This document shows positions 48,383 through 56,975 of a stretch of DNA of 64,000 bases, in pieces. The notes below the pieces were generated by a model. That model made no database searches and was not told where the DNA came from. It saw only the letters and a list, made by a program, of their open reading frames with translations. Position 1 is the stretch's first letter, and each line of letters opens with the position of its first letter. A program made the translations under genes and the position numbers. Origin of the DNA: Streptomyces sp. NBC_00390 (GTDB taxonomy: Bacteria; Actinomycetota; Actinomycetes; Streptomycetales; Streptomycetaceae); the NCBI RefSeq assembly GCF_036057275.1, contig NZ_CP107945.1, forward strand, positions 2,666,001 through 2,730,000. Direction: 5' to 3'.

Positions 48383-48403
48383 CGCGGCCTGCTCGCACAT
48401 GAC

Positions 48404-48440
48404 GAGGGCGGCCTTCGGCAGGGATGCCGGGGCCGCCCTC
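48404..48440 (+). terminator. Terminator after pyk
   Basis: GAGGGCGGCC (48404-48413) pairs with GGCCGCCCTC (48431-48440); inner CGGCA/TGCCG extends the stem. Confidence 0.75.
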
Positions 48441-48527
48441 TCGACCGTCACCGCGGAACGCTCCCGGTTGATCCTCACGACCACGGGTTGGTGCCCGGCG
48501 AACGAGTGTCCGCCGGGCGCCCGTGGG

Positions 48528-48770
48528 TCAGCCCAGTGTCAGCGGGAGAGGAACGTCCTCCCCCTGCGCGATACGGAGGGCTGCCTTGTTCAGTGCCCTC
48601 AAAGGTGCGAAGTCCCAGAGCAGTTCGACGGGCTCGACCCAGTGGACACCGGACAGCAGTCCCTCCCCTGTGCGGTGGAACGTGCAGTGCTCCGCGACGC
48701 CGTCCCGCTCGACGGTCAGGCGGAAGGTGTCGGACGTGAGGCGGGTGATCCCGTTCACGACGGCCGTCAC
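48528..48770 (-). CDS. Small conserved-looking protein with disrupted N-terminus
   Basis: 80 residues from GTG 48770: VTAVVNGITRL, DTFRLTVERDGVAEHCTFHR, GVHWVEPVELLWDFAPL, RALNKAALRIAQGEDVPLPL. Beta-rich, cytoplasmic, no family recognised. Upstream, ATG 48817 opens MSDPVEPCTVTAVHKP and stops at a TGA overlapping this GTG. The 20 nt GTGACCGCGGTGCACAAGCC looks like an imperfect duplication of the sequence at the present start. Removing it would fuse the two as MSDPVEPCTVTAVVNGITRL, so the original N-terminus probably lay there. Confidence 0.5.
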   Translation of the reverse strand: MTAVVNGITRLTSDTFRLTVERDGVAEHCTFHRTGEGLLSGVHWVEPVELLWDFAPLRALNKAALRIAQGEDVPLPLTLG

Positions 48771-49075
48771 GGCTTGTGCACCGCGGTCACGGTGCACGGC
48801 TCGACGGGGTCGCTCATGGTCCCCAGTATGCGCACAACCTCAAAGCTTCACTCCAGCAACTCTCGCCCCAAAAGCATCTTCCGATAGCGGAATCGCCGTG
48901 CGATGATCGAGCCGCCTTCGGGGGGAAGGCGGGGGACGCGCGCTCGACCTGCGCGCCAATGAAATCCACTTCATCAGCACTCAGTTGACATCCCGTCATG
49001 CTTGACGGGCGCCTTGGTGCTGCCATGCGTACTTCCCTCCTTGGCCGACCTTTTGCCGAGAAGACAGGCTGAGAA

Positions 49076-52000
49076 GTGCGAAGAAGACTGCTGGCGAGAC
49101 GCGGGCGTGCGCGGCACGCGGCATGGACACGGGGAGTCGCCGGTACGGCGCTGCTCACCGCGTCATCGATCCTGGCGGGCCTGATGTACGCGGTGCCCGC
49201 CCAGGCCGACGAACCGGGGGACGATCCGGCCGATCCGTGGAAGCGGACGCTGAGGATCAGTCTGGGCGCCGATGCCCGCAACGACCGCTGCCGGGTGGGG
49301 CGCGTCGTGCACTACGGCGGCCCCGAGATGAAGGCCGCGGCCAGCACCGCCCTCTCGGGCACGGACGCGGACGTGAAGGCCGCGTGGAACAACTGGTACT
49401 GGATCTCCGGACCTCTGGGTGAGGCCCGGGAGCGCGACGAGGCGGCGGCCGGTGCATACGGCGACGCCTTCAATGCCCGCCAGGCCAAGCTGAACGAGAC
49501 CAACAAGCCGTACGCGCACACGAACAGCTCGGGCGGCCGGGACTTCCACGCCCCTGAGTTCGGCGAGGAGATCATCACCTTCGCCCGGAGGGCGCGCGAG
49601 CTCTCCCACAAGATCGGGGACGACCCGACGCCCAGGCCGGGCAAGTCGTCCCTCGACAAGGCCAAGGAGGTCATCGCCGCCTTCGACACCGAGGGCGACG
49701 ACTGGGGCACGGCCTACAAGCCGTTGGCCAGGGACGAGGTCGTGGGCCTGCACAACGGCGAGAACGGCTCGCCGGGGTCGGCCAACGATGTCGCCACGGT
49801 GCTCCGCTTCGGTGGCTTCCTCAAGAAGGCCCCGGAACCCGGGACCGCGGAGTTCCGGGCCGAGGTCGAGTCGCTCAAGATCGCCTGGGCGGGCTGTGAC
49901 AGCAGCAACCCGGTCGACCACTACCGTGCGCTCACCGGTGTCGTCGTCGAGGCCCACACCGAGTGGGAGGCGGAGTACGCCGGCCAGAGCAAGCAGCGCG
50001 GCGAGATCGTCACCGCCGAGAGCGCGGTCAACAAGCAACTCCGGGTCGCCACCGACGCAATGGTGGAGGCCATCCGGCAGGCCTGGCAGGCCGACCAGAT
50101 CCTGTTCTTCCAGAAGTACTGGGCGGCCCGGCCGGACAGCATCCTCAAGCCCAAGCCGGCCGTGTTCACCCAGGCCGCCAAGGACCTCACGGCCGCACGC
50201 AACGCCGCCGCCGCGCAGGTGACGATCGCCGACAAGGCCGTGGCCGCGGCGAAGACCGCCTCGGACAAGGCGTCCGCGTCGCAGAGCGCGGCGTGGGCGA
50301 TCTCCGATGCGGCCAAGCTGCCGCGCGGGCGCGGTCTGATGCACGCGCAGCAGTCGGTGCAGGTGGCGAAGGCCTCGTACGCCGCTGCTCAGGCGGCCGC
50401 GAAGACCACGCTGACCGCGTCCAACGCGGCGAAGGCCACAGCCGCCGACAGCCAGGCGCTGCTGGCGCTGGCGAAGACCCAGTCGCACGCACTGCAGACG
50501 GAGTTCCGCAGGGCCGCCGCCCAGGAGGCCGCCGCCCAGGCGAAGGCTGCCGCTGCCGCCGCCGACGCCCAGGCCAAGGAAGCCGCCGCCAACGCCACCA
50601 AGGCGAAGAACGCGCAGGCGACGGCCGAGGCCGCGGAGAAGACCGCGCAGGCGGGCGCCGCCGAGGCGAAGAAGCAGCGCGAGATCGCCGAGAAGGAGAA
50701 GGCGAACGCGGCTGCCGAACGCGCCAACGCGGCGCGCGAGCGCGAGAAGGCGGCCGAGGCCGAGCAGCGGGCCCAGTCGGAGCGCGATGCGGCGGGGCGT
50801 GCCCGGGGCACGGCCGAGACCGCCGGTGCACTGGCCGCCCAGAAGCGCGAGGAGGCCGAGGACGCCGAGGCCGAGGCGTACCTGGCCCGCGATCTGGCCG
50901 CTGAGGCCGAGCGCGAGAAGAACGCAACCGCGTCGCGTGCGGCGGCACTTGAGGCTGCCGCTGCGGCGGCCAAGGGCACCGATGCCGCAGCCGAGACCCG
51001 CGAGGCGGCGACCGATGCCCGCAGTGCGGCCAACGACGCCTCGTCCGCTGCCACTCGGGCACGTACCGCGGCCAACGACGCATCAAGTGCCGCGGTCAAC
51101 GCGCGCGCTGCGGCGACCCGCGCCGAGGGCGCTGCCTCACGCTCGCGTGCGGCAGCGGACAACGCATGGTCGGCCTACATGACGACGCACTCCGCCGCCG
51201 CGACCGCGCATGCGGCCGCGGCCGAGGCCATCGATGCCGCTGCGGCGGCCAAGCAGAACGCCAAGAACGCCGAGGCCGAAGCGAAGAAGGCCCAGGCCGC
51301 GGCTGTCAAGGCACGCCAGGAGGCGACGGCTGCGCAGGCGGAGGCCGCGAAGACGGCCGCGTGGGCGGCGAAGACCGCCGGTTTCGCGTTTGCCGCGGCC
51401 CAGGCGGCCACGGCCGCGCGCGACGCGGCGAACGCCGTGACCAAGGCGGCCGACCAGGCGATCGCGATCGGGGCGCCGTACCAGGAGACCGATGTGTCGG
51501 CCGCGTTCGCGGTCCTGGTCGGCCAGAGCGCGAAGACCCATGCCGAGCAGCAGGCGGCGGCGGCCAAGGCCAAGGCCGACGAGGCCGCGAAGGCCGCGGC
51601 CGCGGCGAAGGCGCTGGCCGACAAGGCCGCGGGTGACGCCAAGATCGCGGCGCAGGCCGCGGCGGCGGCAGCGGCGGACGCGGCGAAGGCGCTGCAGTCG
51701 GTCGCGGCGGCGAAGGCGTCCGCGGCCGAGGCGGCGAAGGCGGCAGCGGCGGCCAAGAAGGCCGACGCCAGCGCCCAGAAGTACGACCAGCAGGCGGGCG
51801 TCGACGCGATGAACGCCGGCTTCGCGGCCAACGACGCGGAGGCGGAGGCTGCCGCGGCCGACCGCGACGCCACGGAGGCCGAGCGGGATGCGTCCAGCGC
51901 CCGCGGCGCGGCAAGCGCCGCGGAGAAGGACGCGTCGAGCGCCCGGAACACCGCGACGCAGGCGGAGAAGGACGCCGACGCCGCCGAGACCGCGGCGAAG

Positions 52001-53068
52001 AATGCCGACGGGGCGGCCAAGGACGCGGATACCAGCGCCGACCGCGCCGAGGCCGCGGAGCGCAAGCGGCTCGAAGAAGCCCGCAAGGCCGCGATGGAGA
52101 GCGGTGACACGGGCGCCGAGGGTCCGCGCGAGCCGGGCCTGAGCGCCGACGACGAGGCGATCCTGCGCGCCCAGTGCGGTCAGAGATGCGTGGACGACTA
52201 CCGCGAAGCGCTGGCGGCAGTCAACAAGTCCGTCATCGACTGGGTGACGGAGAACGGCGGGGAGATCCTGCTCGAGGTGCTCGGCGTGAACAACGTCAAG
52301 CGCTGCTTCGGGCAGGGCGACATCGAGAGCTGCCTGTGGTCACTGGTGGACGTCGCGAGCCTCGCGCTCATCGTGGGGAAGATCCCGGCGGTCGGCAAGG
52401 CGATCGTGACGGTCGTGAGCGGTATCGCGAAGTTCTTCGAGAAGGCCCAGTGGGGCAAGAAGATCCTCAAGAACCTCAAGTCGATCATCGAGAAGTACCG
52501 CAAGGGCGAGGAAATCGCCGAATGTGTGCTGGACGCCGCGGAGTTGTACCCGGGCGCCGCGCAGAGCCCCGGTGCCCGGAGCGCGAAGGCCGCGCCCGGT
52601 GCCAAGGGAGCCCTGTCGGCGAAGGCCGCAGGCGGCAAGAAGAAGAAGTTCTGCGGTATCAAGCACGTCTCGCCCGTCAGCGGGGACTGGTGCACCAAGA
52701 GGGGCGCGCACATCAACCTGCTGAACGGTGCGGAGGTCGGGCTCCAGACCACGCACGAGCGGGGTGGCATCATGGGCGTCCCGCTCCGTATGAGTAACGG
52801 CAAGGTCCCGACCGAGGCCGAGATCAAGGCCACCGTTCAAGCCATCATCGACGACGACGCCATGCGCGAGGATCTGATCGCGAAGACGAGAGACGCGATG
52901 ACCATCTTCAACCAGGACGCCAACAACCAGAGGTACAACGAGAACCTCAAGCCGGGTGAGAAGCGCCGGCCGCTGCAGTTCGGCTGCGCGACGAACTTCG
53001 CGCCCAAGCTGAAGGGCCTGATCGACGCGCTGAACATCATCACTGAGCAGAAGGCCGGCCGCGGCTGA
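49076..53068 (+). CDS. Giant secreted Ala-rich coiled-coil protein, polymorphic-toxin-like
   Basis: 1330 residues. Sec signal (about 1-45, LLTASSILAGLMYAVPAQA), an N-terminal domain with Trp/Tyr and Cys (about 46-360), then about 650 residues of Ala/Lys/Glu coiled coil (about 365-1020) with units such as AEAEAKKAQAAAVKARQEA and AWSAYMTTHSAAATAHAAA. Next a Cys-bearing block (AQCGQRCVDDYREAL, CFGQGDIESCLWSLVDVA) and a hydrophobic helix (ALIVGKIPAVGKAIVTVV), as in pre-toxin regions of actinobacterial polymorphic toxins. The C-terminal about 140 residues (from KKKFCGIKHVSPVSG) match nothing I know and would be the effector. GTG start 49076, weak ribosome site. Ends convergently with a small gene that could be its immunity partner. 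Confidence 0.75.
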   Translation: MRRRLLARRGRARHAAWTRGVAGTALLTASSILAGLMYAVPAQADEPGDDPADPWKRTLRISLGADARNDRCRVGRVVHYGGPEMKAAASTALSGTDADVKAAWNNWYWISGPLGEARERDEAAAGAYGDAFNARQAKLNETNKPYAHTNSSGGRDFHAPEFGEEIITFARRARELSHKIGDDPTPRPGKSSLDKAKEVIAAFDTEGDDWGTAYKPLARDEVVGLHNGENGSPGSANDVATVLRFGGFLKKAPEPGTAEFRAEVESLKIAWAGCDSSNPVDHYRALTGVVVEAHTEWEAEYAGQSKQRGEIVTAESAVNKQLRVATDAMVEAIRQAWQADQILFFQKYWAARPDSILKPKPAVFTQAAKDLTAARNAAAAQVTIADKAVAAAKTASDKASASQSAAWAISDAAKLPRGRGLMHAQQSVQVAKASYAAAQAAAKTTLTASNAAKATAADSQALLALAKTQSHALQTEFRRAAAQEAAAQAKAAAAAADAQAKEAAANATKAKNAQATAEAAEKTAQAGAAEAKKQREIAEKEKANAAAERANAAREREKAAEAEQRAQSERDAAGRARGTAETAGALAAQKREEAEDAEAEAYLARDLAAEAEREKNATASRAAALEAAAAAAKGTDAAAETREAATDARSAANDASSAATRARTAANDASSAAVNARAAATRAEGAASRSRAAADNAWSAYMTTHSAAATAHAAAAEAIDAAAAAKQNAKNAEAEAKKAQAAAVKARQEATAAQAEAAKTAAWAAKTAGFAFAAAQAATAARDAANAVTKAADQAIAIGAPYQETDVSAAFAVLVGQSAKTHAEQQAAAAKAKADEAAKAAAAAKALADKAAGDAKIAAQAAAAAAADAAKALQSVAAAKASAAEAAKAAAAAKKADASAQKYDQQAGVDAMNAGFAANDAEAEAAAADRDATEAERDASSARGAASAAEKDASSARNTATQAEKDADAAETAAKNADGAAKDADTSADRAEAAERKRLEEARKAAMESGDTGAEGPREPGLSADDEAILRAQCGQRCVDDYREALAAVNKSVIDWVTENGGEILLEVLGVNNVKRCFGQGDIESCLWSLVDVASLALIVGKIPAVGKAIVTVVSGIAKFFEKAQWGKKILKNLKSIIEKYRKGEEIAECVLDAAELYPGAAQSPGARSAKAAPGAKGALSAKAAGGKKKKFCGIKHVSPVSGDWCTKRGAHINLLNGAEVGLQTTHERGGIMGVPLRMSNGKVPTEAEIKATVQAIIDDDAMREDLIAKTRDAMTIFNQDANNQRYNENLKPGEKRRPLQFGCATNFAPKLKGLIDALNIITEQKAGRG

Positions 53069-53087
53069 CCCTCAGTGGTTGCCAAAG

Positions 53088-53119
53088 GGGGCCGGTCCGC
53101 GCCAACGCGGAACCGGCCC
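53088..53119. terminator. Bidirectional terminator between the giant gene and 53129 gene
   Basis: GGGCCGGTCCGCG-type stem (53088-53101) pairs with 53106-53119 around loop CCAA, with one bulged base. Confidence 0.65.
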
Positions 53120-53128
53120 TCGTCCGTT

Positions 53129-53635
53129 CTACGCGTCCGCGGGGCAGGTGTGTTCGAGGTCTTTCGAGATCGCGCTGTGCAGCGTGGCGCGGTCGGGTGC
53201 GTCGGGGTCCGGGACGTGGAAGGTGAAGTGGACGTCCTGCGGGTACTCGCCGACGATGACGGTGAACTGACTTCTCACCCTGGGGAGCTCCCACAATTCC
53301 CAGTCGGTCCCGGCCGACGCGAGTACCTCTTTCAGGTCCGCGAACGTGGTCGTCGCCGCGATGGTCCGCGTCTCTCCCGGCTGCCCGGTCGGCACGTCCA
53401 CGGTGTCGGTCCAGGTGCTGAGCGCGACCTGCTTGACCCTGCGGCAGCGGCAGACCTCCAGGCGCACGTCCCCGTAGGCGAAGGTCCGGGGCCAGGACTT
53501 CTCCGGGTTCGGGAAGTAGTCGGCATCGACGGGCGGGCCGAGTACGCCGGCGACGTCGTCCAGCGCGGCTCCCGGCCTGAGGATGCCCACCCCGCCAGCC
53601 TTCGCGTAGTCCGCCAGCACATCCTTGATGTCCAT
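53129..53635 (-). CDS. Small cytoplasmic protein, possible immunity partner
   Basis: 168 residues, start MDIKDVLADYAKAGG, with the pattern LRPGAALDDVAGVLGPPVD, RTFAYGDVRLEVCRCRRVKQV. This repeats a style common in small Streptomyces proteins beside polymorphic toxins, but I cannot name the family. No signal peptide or membrane segment. It converges on the giant coiled-coil gene with only 60 nt between, and lies on the opposite strand, which is unusual for an immunity gene. Assignment is inference from location. Confidence 0.6.
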   Translation of the reverse strand: MDIKDVLADYAKAGGVGILRPGAALDDVAGVLGPPVDADYFPNPEKSWPRTFAYGDVRLEVCRCRRVKQVALSTWTDTVDVPTGQPGETRTIAATTTFADLKEVLASAGTDWELWELPRVRSQFTVIVGEYPQDVHFTFHVPDPDAPDRATLHSAISKDLEHTCPADA

Positions 53636-53692
53636 GCCTGAAATGATCTCAGAGAAGGCGGTCGGACGCGCCGGCCCGACGAGCGGGAACGA

Positions 53693-53728
53693 CTGTGGGC
53701 CGCGCCTCGTTCGAGGTGCGGCCCACAG
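53693..53728 (-). terminator. Terminator of the DUF6230-DUF6114 operon
   Basis: 16-bp stem, CTGTGGGCCGCGCCTC (53693-53708) with 53713-53728, loop GTTC, one G-T wobble. Lies just past the last gene of the operon. Confidence 0.75.
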
Positions 53729-53751
53729 CCTTTGTGCGGCTCCCGGAGGTA

Positions 53752-55080
53752 TCAGCCGGCGTTGCCGCCGGTGAAGTGGTTGTGCAGGCCGGGGACCGTC
53801 AGGTTCCCGCCGAACTGGCCGGCCTGGGTGACCTTCACGTCGGTGAACATCGCGAACGGGACGTTCAGCGGTGGCGGCGACTTCGGGCTGAAGGTGATCG
53901 GGATGATGCCGAAGAGGTTGCCCTTCAGCTCCTCCGTGTACATCGTCACCGTGCCGCCGCGGATCGTCGAGGTGGAGCCCTGACGAGCCTTGACGTGCGC
54001 GGTCGTGCCGTTGGGGCCGACCACCAGCTGGTGCAGGTCCTTGATGTCCACGCCCTCGGCGGTGAACTTCAGCACCTTCTTGATCTTGCCGCTGCCGGTC
54101 TTCACCTCGACGATGCCCTTGTAGTCCAGGCCCGTCAGGGTGAGCTTCGAGCTCTCCAGGATCCACGGGTCGTCCGGGAGCAGCGGCCGGCCCGGCTCGA
54201 GCTGGGCGTCGGCCAGGGCCTCCGGGTCCGCGGTCGGGCACGGGAAGCGGGGCTTCGCGCCGTCCGGGATGTCCTCGTCCTGCTTGGCGTCGAGACCCTT
54301 GGCGTCCTCGTCCAGCTCCTCGACCTTGGCGCCGGCCTTGTCGGCGGCGTCCCTGATCGCTTCCTCGGTCTTGTCGACCGTGTCGCCCGCCGTGTCGGCG
54401 GGCTTCTCGGCCGGCTTGTCCGCCGGCTTCTCGGCAGGCTCTTCAGCCGGCTTCTCGGCAGGCGTGGACGGCTCGTCCGCCGGCTCGGTCTCGCTCGGGG
54501 CAGGCGTCGCAGTTGCCGTCGGCTCCGGGTCGGGGCCGTCGAACAGGTCCTTGAGCGCGTCGCCCACACCCAGCGGGTCCAGCGGGTTCCTGGTCTCGCT
54601 CGGCGTCGGAGCCGGCGCGGGCGCCTTGGCCTCTTCTGCGGCCTTGTCGACCGACTCGGCGGACGGCGTCTCGGCGGGCTTCGGGGCCTCCTCCTCGCCG
54701 GCGGCCGTGTCACTCGGCGCAGGGTCCGGGTTCGCGGTCGCGGAGGGGGACTCCGAGGGCTCGGCCGACTCTGCCGACTCGGACGGCGACGGCGACGGCG
54801 ACTCGGACTCGGCAGGCTCGTCGGATCGGGTCACGCACGGTCCCGGCGCGAACGGGATCTCCTTGTCGTCGGCGAGAGCAAGCTTCGGCGTGAGACCCAT
54901 ACCGACGAAGACGGCTGTGGGCATCGCGGCCAGGGCTATCGCCTTGCCCGCGGGCATCTGAAGCTTGGTCAGCAGAGACTTCCTGGGGGCTGCGTGACGG
55001 GGCCCGCTTCTCGCCCGAGGAGCACCGCCGTCAGCGGCGCTCTGTTGTGTTTCGTCACCCCGCACTGTTCCTCCCGCCAT
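53752..55080 (-). CDS. Secreted protein with acidic linker, third gene of the DUF6230 operon
   Basis: 442 residues. Long basic N-region, signal-like segment (about 42-70: KAIALAAMPTAVFVGMG), a very long acidic Pro/Ala/Glu/Ser linker (about 80-270) containing repeats like EKPAEEPAEKPADKPAEK, then a beta-rich domain (about 275-442: SSKLTLTGLDYKGIVEVKTG, ELKGNLFGIIPITFSPKSPP). That end resembles the DUF6230 fold. The linker looks designed to span the cell wall. ATG 55080 overlaps DUF6114 by 26 nt; a GTG at 55065 next to GGAGG is an alternative start. Function unknown. Confidence 0.75.
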   Translation of the reverse strand: MAGGTVRGDETQQSAADGGAPRARSGPRHAAPRKSLLTKLQMPAGKAIALAAMPTAVFVGMGLTPKLALADDKEIPFAPGPCVTRSDEPAESESPSPSPSESAESAEPSESPSATANPDPAPSDTAAGEEEAPKPAETPSAESVDKAAEEAKAPAPAPTPSETRNPLDPLGVGDALKDLFDGPDPEPTATATPAPSETEPADEPSTPAEKPAEEPAEKPADKPAEKPADTAGDTVDKTEEAIRDAADKAGAKVEELDEDAKGLDAKQDEDIPDGAKPRFPCPTADPEALADAQLEPGRPLLPDDPWILESSKLTLTGLDYKGIVEVKTGSGKIKKVLKFTAEGVDIKDLHQLVVGPNGTTAHVKARQGSTSTIRGGTVTMYTEELKGNLFGIIPITFSPKSPPPLNVPFAMFTDVKVTQAGQFGGNLTVPGLHNHFTGGNAG

Positions 55081-55600
55081 CGGCGTGGGCAGTCGTTTCG
55101 GTCACGTTCGGGTCGGATCCCTCGTCAGGACGGGGCTCCTCCATGTACGGGTCGGCGTCATCGCCGTCCTGTGCAGTGTTCGCACCCTGCTTGGCGGCCT
55201 TGCTCGGAGGCGGGCCGGGCATCCAGGAGATCGAGAGAGCGCCACCCAACAAGGCGAACAGGAAGCCCACAAGGAATCCCCCGATGTTGGACACCGGAAG
55301 GGAAACCAGCGCAAGCACGATCGCAGCGACACCGGCGAATACACGGACGACCGTGTGGAACCACATCGTCATGCCCAGCGTGACCAGCAGAACACCGATG
55401 ATGAGCGAGCCGGCACCGGCGGTGGTGGCCATGGCGATCGTGAGATTGCCGAGCCGGACGTCGGCGTACGGCAGGTAAGCGATCGGTACGCCGCCGAACA
55501 TGGTGAACAGACCCGCCCAGAACGGCCGGCTGCGACGCCACGCACGGAAACGCAGTCGCCAGTAGGTGAATCCGCGGGAACCAGTGGACTCGGCGCTCAT
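55055..55600 (-). CDS. DUF6114 membrane protein
   Basis: 181 residues, start MSAESTGSRGFTYWRLRF, four membrane segments (about 28-48, 55-78, 82-103 and 105-125), cytoplasmic acidic tail. Matches the DUF6114 family, which occurs beside DUF6230 in Streptomyces. GGGAG about 8 nt before ATG 55600. Middle gene of a three-gene operon encoding one membrane and two exported proteins; a surface complex is likely, function unknown. Confidence 0.85.
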   Translation of the reverse strand: MSAESTGSRGFTYWRLRFRAWRRSRPFWAGLFTMFGGVPIAYLPYADVRLGNLTIAMATTAGAGSLIIGVLLVTLGMTMWFHTVVRVFAGVAAIVLALVSLPVSNIGGFLVGFLFALLGGALSISWMPGPPPSKAAKQGANTAQDGDDADPYMEEPRPDEGSDPNVTETTAHADGGRNSAG

Positions 55601-55703
55601 GGAAAACAGCTCCCTGGAAAGCGGTCGTGCTCAAACGAGGGTGGAGAGGTGGCGGAGCGGGCGGGGGCTCGCGGAGTCCCCGCCCGTCCAGAAGCATCAG
55701 CCT

Positions 55704-56348
55704 CTAGAAGCACTCCTTGACGCCCTTGTGCAGCTTCATCTTCAGACCGGAGAGCTTGAAGGTTCCGGCCGTGGTCGCCCACGCCTTCTGCTTCACACCG
55801 GTCAGAACCGCCGTGTCGGCACGCTGGCCGAAGCCGTACGGGTTGGCCTTGGTGCCCGGCTGGATGCCCGGGTCACCGTCCTTCTTGGCCAGCGAGCCCG
55901 CGGCAACGCCGATGTCGATCTGACGGAACTCGGCGTCGGCCTCGAGGTCCGAGACATCCAGGTAGATGTCCTCGGCGAGAACCGGGTTCTTCGGGTCCTG
56001 GCCGGCGGTCAGCTCGAGGCTCACGTTGCCGATGAACGGCACGTTGGGCGTCACGACCGACTGACACATGTTCGTGATCTTGGCAGTCTTGAACCCGGAG
56101 ACGGCGACCGGAGCCGCGAAGTCCTTGCCCTCGAGCGTCTTGCCCGTGGCGATACTGCCGTACTGAACGAACTTGGTGCCTTCGAGCTTGTCGGCCTCAA
56201 CCTTGAATTCCTGGCCAGAAATACTGAAGGACGCGGCGAGCGCACCCTGTGCCAGGCCGACGCCTATCGCTGCCGTGGCGGCAACGCTAGGCACCATGAC
56301 GAGGGCGAACCGCTTCCATCTGGTTCCACCACGAGCCATTGACTCCAT
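55704..56348 (-). CDS. DUF6230 secreted protein
   Basis: 214 residues, start MESMARGGTRWKRFALVM with signal peptide (about 12-36, ending GALAAS). Single DUF6230 beta-rich domain: SFSISGQEFKVEADKLEG, YGSIATGKTLEGKDFAAPV, MCQSVVTPNVPFIGNVSLEL, and the C-terminal GTFKLSGLKMKLHKGVKECF. Two Cys may form a disulfide. AAGGAGG 6 nt before the ATG fixes the start. First gene of the operon; downstream DUF6114 and acidic-linker protein. Role unknown; perhaps spore or cell surface. Confidence 0.88.
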   Translation of the reverse strand: MESMARGGTRWKRFALVMVPSVAATAAIGVGLAQGALAASFSISGQEFKVEADKLEGTKFVQYGSIATGKTLEGKDFAAPVAVSGFKTAKITNMCQSVVTPNVPFIGNVSLELTAGQDPKNPVLAEDIYLDVSDLEADAEFRQIDIGVAAGSLAKKDGDPGIQPGTKANPYGFGQRADTAVLTGVKQKAWATTAGTFKLSGLKMKLHKGVKECF

Positions 56349-56700
56349 GACTTTCCTCCTTCTCGGACGTACATCTCCGGTCCGGACCTGCGGGGCCCGA
56401 CCTGGGATGGGAGAAGTGCTACGTCCTCGGGAAGGAGAGCGCCTGTACTTTCAGGCGCTTGGTGCGTCCGAAACACTGGCGATCACCCCCGAGCGACAAC
56501 CACTGGTCGCGCTGTCGCGCAACCGGTCGGACAGGCCCTGCTGTTCGGCAGGAACCCCCCTGTCCGCGACCGGCGCCACTGCCGCCGGCCGACTCGGTGG
56601 GGACCCAAGGACCCGCGGCACGGCTGGGGGCCGGGCTGGTGCGGTAATGGACCGAGCGTGGCCGATCGTGGTCCATTCCCGGCCGGGGCACAAGGGGGTT

Positions 56701-56718
56701 CGTTACTCGCTAGTAACG
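56701..56718. promoter_or_regulatory. Inverted repeat CGTTACT-N4-AGTAACG
   Basis: Perfect 7-bp arms around CGCT. Resembles TetR-family operators of the TTACTNNNNAGTAA type. It lies 353 bp upstream of the DUF6230 start. Confidence 0.5.
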
Positions 56719-56857
56719 GCCTGATAACCACGACACGACCGACTGGCGCCACCCGAGCACGCTGGGTGCCACGACCCCCTGAGACAGAGTCGGAAATTGC
56801 CGCCAATAAACGGACAGAACAAGCGGATTGATGTACTCGGAGTAACAACCGCTCGGA

Positions 56858-56874
56858 TTACCAAGTTTTGGTAA
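56858..56874. promoter_or_regulatory. Inverted repeat TTACCAA-GTT-TTGGTAA
   Basis: Perfect 7-bp arms with a 3-nt centre, in the AT-rich part of the DUF6230 upstream region. Candidate operator. Confidence 0.5.
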
Positions 56875-56908
56875 AGCGGAGTCGCGTTTTGTCACTGTGT
56901 CGCCAAAA

Positions 56909-56939
56909 CGGCGGTGGTGCCGAGCAGGCACCACCGCCG
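56909..56939 (-). terminator. Intrinsic terminator of the thioredoxin-TPR gene
   Basis: 13-bp perfect stem CGGCGGTGGTGCC/GGCACCACCGCCG (56909-56921 and 56927-56939), loop GAGCA, followed on the minus strand by GTTTTGG. Confidence 0.82.
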
Positions 56940-56975
56940 CGGGAACGCCGAAACGGCGCTCTCATGACAGGTACG

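Larger units (their letters stand above)
56349..56975. other. Long regulatory region upstream of the DUF6230 operon
   Basis: About 630 nt without a convincing gene. Contains the ybbN terminator (56909-56939) at its right end, TTACCAA-GTT-TTGGTAA (56858-56874), a TACTC-G-GAGTA motif (56833-56843) and CGTTACT-N4-AGTAACG (56701-56718). The last two share the TACT/AGTA(AC) half-site, suggesting one regulator binding twice. No clear -35/-10 pair found. Confidence 0.55.

Noticed and set aside
48985..49007. TTGACA and TTGACG upstream of the giant coiled-coil gene as a promoter
   Set aside because: No acceptable -10 at 16-19 nt from either; CCCGTC/GACGGG between them is a short inverted repeat only.
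50200..52100. Possible tandem DNA repeats in the coiled-coil gene
   Set aside because: Repetition is at the amino-acid composition level (Ala/Lys/Glu heptads); DNA copies are not near-identical.
56710..56934. 74-codon ORF in the DUF6230 upstream region
   Set aside because: It crosses the ybbN terminator and three inverted repeats, with no ribosome site.
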